Shown: positions 11,021 to 23,531, numbered from the stretch's first letter. The stretch is 64,000 nt of DNA from Macrocystis pyrifera (GCA_031763025.1 JASSKH010000028.1:6583324-6647323), one strand, 5' to 3'. Translations and numbers: made by a program. The notes: generated by a model not told the origin, from the sequence alone.

Positions 11021-11969
11021 GCTCCTCCCGCGCCATCCTGACCAATAGCTACCATTAGACACCGTTGACACAATTTGGCCACTAGCCACCCTCGTCTACG
11101 TTCAGCTTGTTTTCGGCCCCGCATACTGATGTACCGTATCACTCGTTCGTGTGATGAGATAGCACAACCCCTGGCATGAATATACCGAGCCGATTTTCTC
11201 CCAAGCTACTGCTGCTGTAGGGGGGCAAACGAAACAAAAACGGCAGAGTCGGGGATATTTCGTCGTCGAGATATTGTCCACACGCGTAGACGCATCGATC
11301 GGCGTTTTTTTTTTTTCACTTTCCCTCGGTTGTCGATGAAATCAGGTTGGGAACTCGTCCGAGGGTGTGTATTATCTCATCACACGTGTGCTGTTCATAT
11401 CATGCGGTACCACCATGCGGTACCAGGCACGACTCGTAGCGTCAGCATGACGACGACGGCGAAGAACACAGCATTACGTACCTGGTACAGTACTAATACT
11501 GTTTTGTACGAGCAGCGTACGAGACTACAGTAGGTTATATCAAGCCTGCGAGACTACGAGACTTCGATTAATATTCTGCTGATATTGTGATGGTGTCTCC
11601 CTCTCCCCCATTATGGCACTAATGTTTGTGACCTCTGCATATCTGCGAAGTGCATACTTATAAGTATCTCTGTACTCGTAGATGATATTTTTGTACCTGA
11701 TACGTAAGAGTTAAGAGATTATATAACTCAACCAGAATAGAGGGACTCATACAATCACAGTAAATGTTAGTGCTCTCCTTCCTTCCTCCTTGCCCCGGCC
11801 TCCTCCCCCCACCCGCCTCCCTTCTGTCCCCGTCCCCCTTCTTCCCTACTGTTGCAACTGGCAACGACAATACCACGGGTCGGTAATTTCCGTCGGCAAC
11901 CTTCAATAACGACGAACAGACAACCACACACAAGCAGACAGACAAACAACAAACGGACCAAGAACAACA
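11021..11969. other. Region upstream of the bestrophin gene
   Basis: No coding block. T-rich patches (11306-11317), CTACTGCTGTAG-type words and TACCTGGTA at 11479. From about 11770 the DNA is pyrimidine-rich, then CAACGAC/ACAGACAA-rich up to the ATG at 11970, plausible as promoter and 5' UTR. I cannot place a transcription start. Confidence 0.35.
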
Positions 11970-14900
11970 ATGAGGCCCAACGATCACTGGAGGCTGCGCC
12001 CCGCGAGCAAGCGCCTCCGGCTCGCCACAGCTCTCTCCCAGGCCGAAGACTCTTTGAGGACCCAAAGCATCGGGCGCGCCCGCGAGTGCTACAACTTCTT
12101 CGCGGACTTCTGGGAGTCGACCCCCCACCCCTTCGCGCAGATGGCCCTCGTCGTGGGCTGGGCGGTGATAGTGGTGACGGTGAACGACGACCGTGTGCTC
12201 GAGGCCGGGTTGACATTGGATGCCGCGGCGGGCAAGGCGGTGACGACAATCCTGGCGTTTCTAATCGTGTTCCGCACGAACCAGTCCTACAATCGCTGGT
12301 GGGAAGGAAGGATTCTGTGGGGGAAGATGCACTGGTGAGTGGGTTGGGGGTGGGGGGTGGAGTGTGGGGCGGGGGGGGGGGAGGGGCGGCAAATGATCGT
12401 ATGTTCGCGTCCTCACCAGAGAGGGTCTCTAGTGAAACCATTATTAGGTTGGTCGTCGCTTTGTTTCTGTTCGGACCGACAGTTCCTGACCGAACTCTAC
12501 CGCCCCGATCGCCACACAGTAGTACAGGCACGTGTTCAGGTATCCCCTAGGAAACAGAAGGGCCATCCATACCTTTTCCGTGTTCCACAATAGAATTTCG
12601 ACTGGTCGTCGATTTTCATCGAATTATGCTGACTTACGTACGCTCTCGCGCTTTCCGCTATTTTTTTTTTTGCATGAAAAGGTCCCCACGAGTGTGTGCG
12701 CTCTCTGATAATTTAACTTACGAAACTGTTTTTTATAGAAATAAGGGCATCCTCCTTAGCCATCGGGATCGCCGGCTTGCTAAGATGTGCCTGAACAGTA
12801 AATAAAAGAGCGATCAGTTGGCACACCAACCAAGCAAGCCTCTGGTTAGGGCCAGGGTTAGAACACCCGGTCGGGGTAGTGTGGCCGCCTTTAGCCGAAA
12901 CCGAAAACCATCTAACGGTCGGGGGAAAAAAAACTTAGAACAGCAATTTCGTGACAATACCCGACCTTATTAGTACAGCAGCGTCATTTCATTCGGGCAC
13001 GTCTGAGGAAGTTCACCTGAACGGGCAGATTTACGCCAGCTGCGCTGGAGCAGATGCGACAGATGAATAAGTGACACGGGGCCGGTCCTAGACGAGGAAA
13101 AACAAACGAAAAAGAAAAAGAAGAGCAGAACGGAACGGAAGAGCGAACGAGTTGCATTTATATATCTTTCAATAAACTAGAAGCAGGACATCTGCTGGAT
13201 ACCTCCTTTCTCACTTTTTTGTTGTTTTCGAGTCCCAGATCACCTAGTGTTGTACGAAATGGGTGTGATATTTACGAAATATGGGTTTACCCAAGGGCGA
13301 AGAGGAACATACGAGGAGCTCGGGGGGTTGGGATGAAGTTCCGATAAAGTTTCTCCGACCGGTTTTGCAAGCGCACGATGGCCGAGGTACGTTGCATGCG
13401 GCTACCACGCGACTTGTCTGCTAACGGCGCGAGCATAGATGGGTAGCGTATGACCAAGGAGTGCCCTCGGCAGAAACCGGGGGACCAGAAAGTGGCGGGT
13501 GCGGTATATTATTCGACAAGAGTGTCACTCAATATTCCAAATGTCTGCCATCGAACAGCGATGGCCGAGACGCAACTTCTACGAGTAGAGCACTCCGGAG
13601 GGAGCGGGTTGGACCACGAGAACGCCCAGCTGTTATGGGTGTCTTGCGTGTGCGGCTAGTGTCCACCCACCGGCGTTGTTGAGCGCTATCGCCGGGGATC
13701 ACTTGGTGTGTTGAGCCATTCTGAAAAAATGCACCGCGTAAAAAATCCACTCGACTTCTTGCTTAGTTTCACGCTTTTTTTGTTCGTGTGTTGTCCCTCG
13801 TTTGGACTCAAGCTGCTGTTTTTGGGCAAAAGAGAAAGTCTGAGCGTTTCTTTCGTTTTTTTCCTTGATAGGACCGGCCCTAATGCAACGAACAAACAAA
13901 CGAAATCAGCAAGAACCGCCGAAAACAGCCTCGCCACCCACCAAGACAGATGATGATTTTTTCATAAGAATAAGAACGAGAAGGAAAAAGAAAAGGAAAA
14001 CCAAACACAGCACAACAGAACCACATCCAAATCAGTTTGCGGTGCGACAGGTTCTACGTACTACTGTAGTCCGCCTGGTATCTTACTACCCTATCTGCCG
14101 TCTCCTTCTTGCTTTCGTCAACCGCAGTTTCCCTACGATTGTTGCCACCCCCCTTTCCATTCCCTTGGGCATCACCCACCACGGATGCGTGACGCTTCCG
14201 CCTTATCCTTGTGCTACATAACCATGAACCGTTCGGCTGCTTCGAGGACCCCCCGGTACCATTCGCCCGCCTCCTTTGCTGCAATGGTCCACGCCGCGCG
14301 CGGTCTCAACTCCAAACACCAATAATGGGTAGTGTTCCATGGACCCCTTGGTGGCTCGGAACACTCTTGAGGTCAACTACAAATAGGAGGCCTTTATGCC
14401 CGAGTCTTCGATACCTGGTACTCGTACAGTAGTCGTCCTTTTGTTTTTTTTGGTCGATGCACACCGCCAGCCCTCGTTGGCAAGTGTGCCTTAGACTTCG
14501 TAGAGTCAGTCGTACAAAGTAAGTTCCTCGTTCGCGAAATGTAATCATCACACTATTTACAACCCCCCCGCTTTGACCAAAGCTAAGCTGCCCCTCTGGT
14601 ACCCCTTTTAAGCCTTTTACAGTCAGTAGGACTGCAGTCCCGTTCTGGGGACAAACCTCTCAGTTCCAAGTAATTTGTCCCCGAAAACATACCACGGAAT
14701 CTTCCACGGACCCCCACGGCATACCATGGGACCCTAACCCTAACCCTAACCCCAACCCTAATGCCGTGGAAGGTCTTGCCGCAGGTCGTGCCACGGCATG
14801 CCGCGCGAAAAAAGACAAATAATGTACATCCCTGCCGAAAACGGGACCTCAGTCCTAACAGCCCTATGAGGGTTAAAAGTATAGCAACCAAAACAAACAT

Positions 14901-17900
14901 AAGTTTGGTGTTTTCAACCGATTGTCTACGGCGTGAGCGCCCATCGGTAGTACGGGTCCGGGCAGGATCATGCTGCGCCCGTCGTGCCGTACGCACATAC
15001 GACTGGCTCCCTGCCTTGTAACTGGGGAGACACCAATCTGTATCCCACCCACCGCAATCACACAGCAGTGAGTGGCCGTTTCTGTATCTGTAGTCGCCAC
15101 TTTTGGTCAATTTTCCCGTTCGATATCCCTAAGGTTTCGGCCACGCCCCAGTGGGGTTACTGGTTTACTGGTATACACCAAGGTACTGACGGGTAGGATT
15201 TAACCTTCCACACATCGGCAAGTTCACATGCAATAGTAGTGGTCCCTCTTTAGCGCGTGTGAGGGCCAGCCAACAAAACCGGCACTATGCCGGCAACGGG
15301 CACTGCTCCGCGCACTATCAATACCACACTGGTGAATCCCGTATCGTTCCAAACAATTCCACCGGCACACTGTAGGGGCAGCCGGGACTGCTCAACCGGC
15401 ACTATAGAGTGACCACTACTGCTGTACCTCCTAAAAACAATAGCCTGTTGTGCAAGTCTCTCTGAACTTAATGATGTGATGGTCCTTGTAGCAGTGGTCA
15501 AAGAAATAGGCATCGATAGGCAATTCCACCCTCCTACGTACGTATTGCAGGGGGCAAATGGTATCGATATGCAATACCCCAAACCTATTGACAGACCAAT
15601 AGGTATATTCAATAGGCTATACAGCAGTACAAGGTTCCCCTCCGGGAGGTGCCGTATTATTAGGGGAGTGGCGCAAGAGCGAAATAATACTCGTATGAAA
15701 CCCTGCACGCTTGTTTAGAAGTAGCACCTGCACCGCGAGGTCGAGGTTGCGCCATAATACTTTGTGACCGGCTGAGTAATAAGGTGCAGCACGTACATAC
15801 ATACTGGTACTACAATATATGTGTTCTCCCAAAATAAATGCTTGGTGCTCAGGGTATAATATCAAGGTTTCACAGAGGTAAATGCTCGAGAACAAATCGT
15901 AGTCCGAGTATTGAGAGTATTAGAGTACTGGCGGCAAAACTACTGCGAGTACTGAGAAGGCCCAAATACTGAGAGTAATGAGAGTGTGAGTAATAGTACC
16001 GAACCCCGAGAACACAGGTAAATATGTACCCGCAGTAGTATCGAAACACGAAATGAATACTTGGGGTAAAGGCAATATGCGCAGTACAGAAGAACCTCGA
16101 GATACTGAGAGCATTCGCAGTACATATGCATATTATTATATCGAAATACTGGCACAGACTGCTATACGTGCTCAAGTTGTCTTCGGCGAAAGTAGTTTGC
16201 TCCAACTCCCACACGAGTGGGACTATCTGGGTGTGTTTTGTGCCGAACGATGGGCCTGAGACTTGTCGACGCGGTGCACAGACGGTTGAAGTTTACTTCA
16301 TACTCGAAGTATACTGGGCATATTCAGGGTATTTCATTACTGCGAGTACTGAGTCTCGCAGAAGAAGCAGCAGTACGAACACCACCAACCTACGAAATAC
16401 TGCTATTAATAGACTAGTACTGGTATACTTGTACCCGCGGCACAGAACCCCGAGACACTTGAAGCATAACAGGCGGTGTCCATGCCAGCATCAGTAGCGA
16501 ACCCCGCATTATTAGTGCGAACCCGAAGAAAGTATACGCAGTATTACGGGGGGTCCATAGTTAATGGGACCAAATTTTTAATAGCAAAATGGGTAAATAT
16601 ATAGTTTTTTTTATCTATACCATAGGTCCTGCCTATTCACTATGGACCCCCGTAATAGTATCTACAGAAAACCTCAAAATACTGCGAGTACTGCTCGCAG
16701 TATCTCGTCGAGTACAAAAACCCCGAAATACTGCGAGTGTACGAAGTACCCACGGTAATAGCGGCAGTATTTTCTCGAACATACCTTGCTTATTTACTCG
16801 CAAGTATTCGGAGTAGCTGTGAAGCGTTGAGGTATGAACGCACGCCACGCGCAAGCGCGTCCACTTTCATATTATACGTTCAGAAAAGCAAGGTGTGGAC
16901 GAATGTACTATTATTATTACTACTATGTGGTACTCGTACTCTGTTGTAGTCCTGGTACAAAAATAGTCAAAAGTGAAATTTAAAAAAAAAAACGTGGATG
17001 GTGCGAGTCGAACCTCGCAAACGAATTTTTTTTCCAGCGCAGTATAAACGTACACGCTAGAACAACAGCAGTGCTCGCACAGCTGGCATGTCGTGTTTTT
17101 TTACGCTATCTAGAGCACTTTGCACGATCTCCTACAGCAGTAGAGTAGCTTGTACACACAGCTACGGCTGCATATTCAGCAGTACTGCTGTAAAATGTAA
17201 CGCGAGGAACGTACGTGTGTGTACTGATCCCCTTTCAGCTGGCTCTACAGAGTAGGATCTATCGGTCAGCAATGTAGGACACACTGCAATGAGAACTACT
17301 ACTATACTGTACTGCTGTAAGTAAGCATGTTCTGTACGAACGCTGCAGTACGAATGAGCCGCAGTACGATCATCCATACGCGCAAGGTGTGCCCACTGCT
17401 GCTGCTGGACAGCAGGGTTGGTTGTGGTGCTGAAGGAAGCTGGAGGTAAGCACGCTCTGCGCACTGCTGTGGGTATTGTTCTCTAGGCGGTAGTCCGTGC
17501 TCCGTGCAACAACCCATAAAAAATGTATCTATGGGATATTTATACGTCATCCTGGGCAGATACGGATACAAATATATATGGCAGACGATGGAATGCGGAC
17601 GGCAGGCTCCGACAAACACAACCAACCACAGGAACACTGCCCATATGGGTGTGTCGAACACGCACGGCGTGTGGGCGGCAGCGTTGGAACGATGGGATCT
17701 GCGCATGTTGTCTGTTTACCTGGTATATGTACAGCTCATGAGAGCCGGGGGGAGAAAACAGAGAGCATGACAATGATGTACCGTACGTACAAAATAAGGC
17801 CTCTTTACTGAAACCAGGGAAATCGTCTTATCCACTCCCGCCGGAATTTTTTTTTAAAGCGCCTGCCACGGCCTTCAGAGTGAACGGATGGCGCCGAGAC

Positions 17901-20900
17901 CTAGACCAATGTGTCCGGCAGGGCTTCCCGTGTCCGTGTATTTAGTGTTTTGCCTCAAAGTGCTCGTGCGAAGAGAAAAGTTGGCAAAAGTACGAAAAAT
18001 TGACAAATATACGTATACATACATACAGGGTGTGTTTTGTACACCAAAGGGTATCCACATCAGAAGTGGAGGGGGCAAGGAACAAGGAGAAGAGCTGGGA
18101 TTTTTTTTTGTTCTGTAACGTATACCTGGTACGTATTTGTTCTGTTATTTGCTCGACTATGTGTGTGTTCCTCCGTACCAGTATAAATGGCATGTTCTTT
18201 GTCATCCATGAGTGGGACCGATTGAGTGCTGCTGCGCATTCTGCATGCATGTGTGTGTTGTAGGTTGCATTATTAATAATAATAGAAGAATGTCGTGACA
18301 TGGAGTTGGGGGATGGGAAAGAAAAATTACAGGAAAACGCGCTGGTGGTTCCAGTCGAGAGATACCACCACGGGAACCTGATCAGGGGGTCACAGCAGGA
18401 TCACAGCTACACGTATACAATATATACTGGGCAGAGGCATACGCAGCAGCATCGGCGCAGCAGTAGTAGCAGCAGCAGCAGCAGCAGTGGTAGCAGGGAA
18501 GGCCAACGGTAGGAGGAAGGGGGAGTATAGGGATACAACAAGTGGCGACATCGATCGCAACCTGTAGAACAGCGCGAACAAGATGGTGAGAGTGTTTCAT
18601 CAACACCTTTTAGGACTGAAACTACAGCAGTAACTAACTGCTGTAGTTTGTCCGCGGTCGCTTGTTTTCGAGGTGTGCCGAGCTAAAAAAAATATTTCGA
18701 AATCTGTCTCAAAATGCTCGTACGATATGTATGAATAGTATCATCTCATATTACCCCTACGTACCGGAATATGTTTACACGCCATACTACTGTATTTGAT
18801 TCGGATTGCTATATCATACCTACAAGGAGTACGTACGACATACATATTTCCCCGTATATCCCAGTTCATTGTACTGCTGTACTTGAATATTTGATATGGT
18901 GCGATGTAAATGAGAAGCGTATACGTATACACTAACATCGGATATCCCTGATATATACCAGGTATTACACCTTTTGTTTTAGCTTTGGGGGGGGGCGGGC
19001 AACAATGCTGGAAATATGATAAATGAGAAGCATATGCGAGTGAGTGTATACAGCTCGAAATACCGTAATTGTGTTGATTTTGTTGTTCCGATTATTTTGC
19101 GTACTGCTGTGCTTGCTCCCTGGGACTGACCTCTCTCTGTTGTTCGCAGTTGATTTTAGCTGCCGGTGCGAATTGCTAATTGAATGCGTTCAGCGCGACC
19201 TTGCTTTATCACAGCAGCGGCAGAAGTGTTACTATTAATAATAGTACACCAGTAAATCCATAAAAAAAATCGGAAGTGCGTGCCGTTATCAACTGGGAGT
19301 TGGGTTGAGTTGAGCCACGATTCAACCGCAACATTATAGACGATCAGACTGGCACAGAGTACTATTTTAATACCAGGCAGGATGTTGTGGTGTACCGGTG
19401 CTTTATTATAGTACGCGGCGACGAGCCAGTGAGAATAACCAACAAGATTGTACCTGATGATTTTTTTTTTTTTTGTGGTCAGGGGTCCGTATGTGATGGT
19501 GCGTCTGATTTATGAGCTGTAAAACAACCGTATCTATATTTGGATACGATGTTGTTACTTGTCGTTTAGATCGTGTGTTCCAGGATACGTACGTAGGGTC
19601 TCTATTCTAACGGTGGGTCGTATCCGTATGCAGAGTAGAACAGCTGCGATCTGATGGGACCTGAGTCGTATTAACGGTGGGTACTTGGGAAAGCTGCAGT
19701 GATTCTGTGACACGTCATCATAGGCGGGGTAGTATAATGGGAAGTTTAGGTACGTAGCATATGATATCCTATACTTGCCGGTACATGGTCATGCTAGAGA
19801 GCATGACCTCCCCCCGCCCTCCCCCCCCCCCCCTCCCCCCCCCCCCCCCCCCCCCCCTTTATATATTATATATACCAGGTATTATATATGGGTTGGGTTG
19901 GCGTCGATTGGCAACGACACTGTAAAACATGCCGCTCACTACGTGAGCTAGACATCCAGGGTACCGTTTTTTTTTTTCTTTTTTTTTTTTTGGCGGTCGC
20001 CCACACAGCTGGTCGTCTAGTTAGATCATTTGTGCGAAGTAAAGAACCTTTACTCTGCACAAAGGAATTGATCGTATCACGTAGTGTTCAAGGTAAGGCA
20101 CCCAAGAGGCAGTTACATAGTACTCCCATTGCTGTCTCTGGAAGTGGCTACACCGGAAATTAAACTAACTCATTGAAGCTGTCATCCATATGCAAGTCCG
20201 CCTCACAAGCGGTTCTTAGCAGGATGCAGCTCACCCTTCATGCGACTCGCCGGACACCTCACGGCGCTTCGCGCTTGGTGCAAGCAATGTCTCCCTGGTC
20301 GGTGAAAACCCGACATGCTCCGTCCCGGCATTGTAGGGATGCGAGGGGCTATGGTCATACGACTACGGCCATGCATGAGATCGAGTACATCTCTCCTATC
20401 GAGTACACCCCCCTCCCACTCTCTCAGCTTGACCCTTCAAGCTCTCTCGCAATTAATATGAGAACATCTATCTTCATTGGACGCGTCCTGATATCGATCA
20501 AGCACTATTATTAGATCAACCCGTTTGTCTTCAGTGGATACCACCGATGGTGGGCACACCTTAATACGTACCAGCAGGTTTGACGGTGTCGTACGGTTGG
20601 CAGCAGGGGGACAGTAGTACTGTATTACAGTAGTATTAGTAGTATGGTTGGCAGCAGGGTTCATTCACAGCTAACAGCAGCATTGCGGCTGGCAATAGGG
20701 GCTTCGTTCCTCCCTCCTCCCCCCCCTCCCCATTCCCCCCCCCCCCCCCCCCCTCCGGCCATATCACACCATGACGACCATGTCAACATTCATATACACG
20801 ATGTTTTTCGCTGCCTTTTTTGTTGTTGTATATATCGTGACGACGACGCCAAAAAAAACGAAACCGAAAAGGTCTTGCGTGGAGCTGACCCAGCAAGCGG

Positions 20901-23336
20901 CTACCTGGATAGACGACCGCCGCCTGGCCCTCCGCGTGATGAACTTCGCCATTACCTTCGCCTACACGGTGAAGCAGATCTTGAGAAGAGAGCGGCTGAA
21001 CGCGGACGATCTAGAGGGAATCATTGACCCGGCCGAGGTATGTTGTACCTGGTATGATAACAGACAGGCACAGGGGCAGGGGAGAGAGAGAGTATCCTAG
21101 GGAGTAGTACCCCTCATGTTTGCCAGATTTATTCAAGGTGCAATGGAGGAGAGGAGGAGGGGAGAAGGAGCTAGAGGAGGGAAGCAAGTAGCAAGCCAGG
21201 AAGCCAGTCAGTCAAATCAGTCGCAAAGGCCAGCTAGCCAGCTGCGTCCCTCGCCCGCTTTCGAAGACCTACTAGTCTACTATGCACTTTAAAGCAAATG
21301 TCAATACTTTCAGGTACATCGTACATAGTATGACCGACGCGGAAGGGGTCAGGGTTCACGTTGTAGGAGCGAAGGCAACGCTCCCTGTTCATCTCTGCCG
21401 AATGCCTCGTGGCGGGCTAAATATGTACCTGGTGCACCAGTACAGAGTTACAGCGAACTGCAGCGATAAAAATCATCCCGTCACCTTTCCCCCTTGTTGC
21501 CCCCTCCCCCCTTCCCCCTGCCCTCTCCTCCTCCTCTTCCCATCCGTCCCCTCACCCACCCTCTACCCCCCCCCCCTCCTCTTGCATCTCCCTCTCTCTC
21601 TTCACCCCTTCCCCCCCGCCTCCCCTCCCCCGACCCCCCCTATTACAGGTGGAGGTAATCAACAGGCTCTCTGTGACGGTGATGCCCTACTACTGCACCG
21701 ACGTTATGAGGCAGTGCATCAAGAAGGGGCTCACAGACAGCCCACAGTCCTTCGGGGCGCAAGCGGTGGCTCGCGGGATAGATATTCCGGTGTCCCAGCT
21801 ATCAGTGCAGTTCGCGGATATGGCGAGAGTCAGGAACACCCCTCAGCCAGACTGCTTCCGCGTGATGCTGCACATGTTTACTGTGATCTATCTGCTGCTG
21901 CTGCCCGTCATCTCGTACGAAGCGCTGCGCCTGTGGGTCATTCCTGAGGGTGAGAACTGAGCAGTGGGCAGTAAGCAGACCTGACGAAACCAATGTTTTA
22001 AGCGATGAGATAACACAAAAGCAGTAAGTTTTTGCAATGTATACGCTGCCATACGTTACATCACCGCAGTATTTAGCATAGCTGCTGCTGTGTTGTTGTA
22101 GTTCTGTAGTAGTAGCTATTAGCGGTAAGCGGTAGCGTTAACGGCAGCGTTAACGGCAGCGGTTAGCGGTGGCGGATAGCGGTAGCGGTTAGCGGTAGCG
22201 GTTAGCGGTAGCGGTTAGCGGTAGCGATGCTGTAGCGCAGGTTATAAAGAGATAAAGAACCGAACCAACAACATTCCAGGGTTTGTTGTCAACGATAATT
22301 AGATGATAAGGCGTTTTGGTCCATATTATGGGGTTGAATAGTCGACTTTGCTGCATAGCAGGTGCTTGGCTTTATCTACATACTAGTAGATTATCGCATG
22401 AGTGGCAATACCAAGTAGGTACTACACGGGACGATCTTGACAGACTGACAGCTGGCACGATCAGACAGCCCTGCTGCTACAGTACTATTTAAAGCAGTTG
22501 CTGACCATTCCCATAAGCGCCCAACAACCAACCGAACTCTCACACGCATTTTCTCTTTGGATGCAATTGCACGCGTGTTTGTGCGCCTCTCTCGCCTTCG
22601 CTTCCCGCCCTGCTCCGTCCCACCGCCCATTTTTCATTGTGGTCGCCCACACGCCACAGTGCTCCTCACATCGTACCTCATGCTGGGGCTGCAGCTGGCA
22701 GCTACCCACCTGGAGGACCCCTTTGGCTACGACCTCAGCGACCTCGAGCTAGACCTGGTATGGAATGATATGGGAGGGCTGGCTGTTGTGTATTCTCTGT
22801 GTGTTTTCTATTGTTTTCTTGTCTGTTTGCTTGTGTGTTTGGTCGACCCATTCTCGCGACGACTTTTGGCCTCGCTCGTTTCGTTTTCGCTCGGTTTGAT
22901 TTCTGTTTCACTTCGGTTTCGCTCCGGCTTCGTTTCGGTTTCACATCGATGTCTCTGCACTTGCGGTTTGTGTAGGTGTGTCCGAGTCCTCGCCCTTACC
23001 CTTTAAAAGTATACGTGCCTGCCCTTTCTGTTTGTTTGTTTGTCTGTGTCTACCACCCCCTCTCTACCCCGCTCTCTCTCCATATATTTCCCTACGTTTC
23101 TCACCACCCTTCGCTGCCGGAACGCAAACGAACAGTTCGTGGACTGCATCGCCACACAGTGCCGTGCGGCCTTCCACGTCGGGGAAAAAGGCGGCCACGA
23201 CCTCACTCTCGACGACGGCGGAGCCAAAGCCAACCTCGCCAACACCGACGCCTCACAGAGGAAGGGAGGAGAGGGAGGGGGCGGGGGGGGGGGGGGGATC
23301 AGGTCCCATAGGAACCAACAGCGACGGCAGCAGTAG
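11970..23336 (+). CDS. Bestrophin-family anion channel (five exons)
   Basis: Predicted membrane chloride/bicarbonate channel of the bestrophin (UPF0187) family. Exons: 11970-12334, 20872-21037, 21649-21949, 22660-22757, 23136-23336; all introns are GT-AG and the phases agree (2, 0, 1, 0). Exon 1 gives the first two membrane helices (ALVVGWAVIVV; TTILAFLIVFRTNQSYNRWW with the family motif NxSYxRWWEGR). Exon 2 continues RRLALRVMNFAITFAYTVKQ. Exon 3 carries MLHMFTVIYLLLLPVISYEA. Exon 4 has LLTSYLMLGLQLAATHLEDP and FGYD, matching the family's EDPFG motif. Exon 5 adds CIATQCRAAF and a Gly-rich tail stopping at 23336. Algal relatives include thylakoid bicarbonate channels, but I see no clear targeting peptide, so location is open. 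An upstream exon is possible. Intron 1 is 8537 bp and full of repeats. Confidence 0.85.
12335..14053. other. Bestrophin intron 1, proximal part
   Basis: It begins with the donor GTGAGT directly after the RWWEG exon. It contains G-rich tracts (G12 near 12370) and A/T-rich unique DNA. I see no exon. Confidence 0.5.
14054..14440 (-). mobile_element. LINE-A fragment in bestrophin intron 1
   Basis: Minus-strand reading gives ATKGSMEHYPLLVFGVETA and ETAVDESKKETADRVVRYQ, matching ATEGSTELAPLMFEVETA and QTAVDESRKEMADRVARHQ of the copy at 5356-6645. DNA words such as ACCATGAACCGT and CGGCTGCTTCGAGGA are also shared. Only the 3' coding end is present and it is disabled. Confidence 0.8.
14441..15879. 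other. Bestrophin intron 1, middle part
   Basis: No exon. It contains an ACTGCAGTCCCGTTCTGGGGACAA block near 14630-14660 that resembles the hairpin element at 46720-46813, the telomere-like block below, and many short palindromes (GGTATCGATATGCAATACC near 15560). Confidence 0.4.
14732..14761. repeat. Interstitial telomere-like repeat (CCCTAA)n
   Basis: Three perfect CCCTAA units, one CCCCAA and a final CCCTAA. The block sits between CCACGGCAT (14714-14722) and its inverse ATGCCGTGG (14761-14769), with a further CCACGGCAT at 14791. TTAGGG-type telomeres occur in many eukaryotes including brown algae. Confidence 0.8.
15880..16810. repeat. Degenerate tandem GAGTACTGAGAG array
   Basis: Words of the type CGAGTACTGAGAGTATT, CCCCGAAATACTGCGAGTAC and AACCTCGAGATACTGAGAG recur at irregular spacing. 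The period is roughly 20-30 bases but strongly decayed. The MITE at 16544-16655 is inserted in it. Confidence 0.6.
16544..16655. mobile_element. TA-flanked MITE, copy 2 (112 bp)
   Basis: TIRs TTACGGGGGGTCCATAG and CTATGGACCCCCGTAA, flanked by TA at 16542-16543 and 16656-16657, with a core like copy 1 (GGTAAATATATAG, CATAGGTCCT). The right arm is slightly altered (GCCTATTCAC in place of GTTAAC). Confidence 0.88.
16981..17045 (-). other. Possible Pol III B-box with T-run terminator
   Basis: On the minus strand GCGAGGTTCGACTCGC forms a perfect T-arm-like hairpin containing a near-consensus B-box, followed by ACCATCCACG and then T11. A tRNA would need GGATGGT at its 5' side; I do not find it within 200 bases, and the A-box is poor. 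It may be a tRNA-derived fragment rather than a tRNA. Confidence 0.25.
17046..19887. other. Bestrophin intron 1, distal part
   Basis: No exon recognised. Frequent ACTGCTGTA words, CAG runs (18450-18493), palindromes TACCTGGTA at 17717 and 18123 and TACCAGGTA at 18956 and 19873, and a long C-rich stretch at 19809-19857. Confidence 0.4.
19888..20413 (+). mobile_element. poly(C)-SINE, copy S2, full length
   Basis: About 525 bp. It starts GGGTTGGGTTGGCGTCGATTG, has an internal T-rich tract (19968-19991), then GTTAGATCATTTGTGCG, GGCACCCAAGAGGCAGTTAC, CACCTCACGGCGCTTCGCGC, GGTCGGTGAAAACCCGAC and a 3' end ATCGAGTACACCCCCC. The last ~75 bp resemble the 3' end of LINE-B. The short C-run is decayed. 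It lies inside bestrophin intron 1, sense to the gene. No ORF and no clear Pol III boxes, so the source RNA is unknown. Confidence 0.85.
20414..20871. other. Bestrophin intron 1, last part
   Basis: Two GTTGGCAGCAGGG blocks (20598 and 20647) surround ACAGTAGTA words. A C-rich tract (20716-20756) precedes an A-rich stretch and an unusual, purine-rich acceptor (ACCGAAAAG) before exon 2. The acceptor was chosen because it restores Trp across the junction and keeps the family alignment. Confidence 0.5.
22120..22226. repeat. Tandem AGCGGTAGCGGTT array
   Basis: A roughly 13-bp unit AGCGGTAGCGGTT is repeated about three times cleanly, with degenerate variants (TAACGGCAGCG) before it. It lies in the intron between bestrophin exons 3 and 4. 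Confidence 0.85.
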
Positions 23337-23531
23337 AAGAGGAGGCCGTCGTGGTGGCTGCGGCGGCGGGGGGGGGGAGGACGGAGAGGGAGAGGAAGAG
23401 GAGGGGGGGGGGGGAGCAGTGCGGGTCGTAGTGGAGGTGCTGATAAGGGTGGGGGAGGCGGTTGCGGTGAGGGTAGCCCCTCAGCGGGGTGGCAAACCTC
23501 GCCGTCTCTCGCCGCCAGCGCGCCGCCCTCG

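Noticed and set aside
11658..12531. Minus-strand ORFs of 156 and 254 codons
   Set aside because: They overlap bestrophin exon 1, whose plus-strand reading has family motifs and a proper donor; the minus frames are Pro/Ser-rich shadows.
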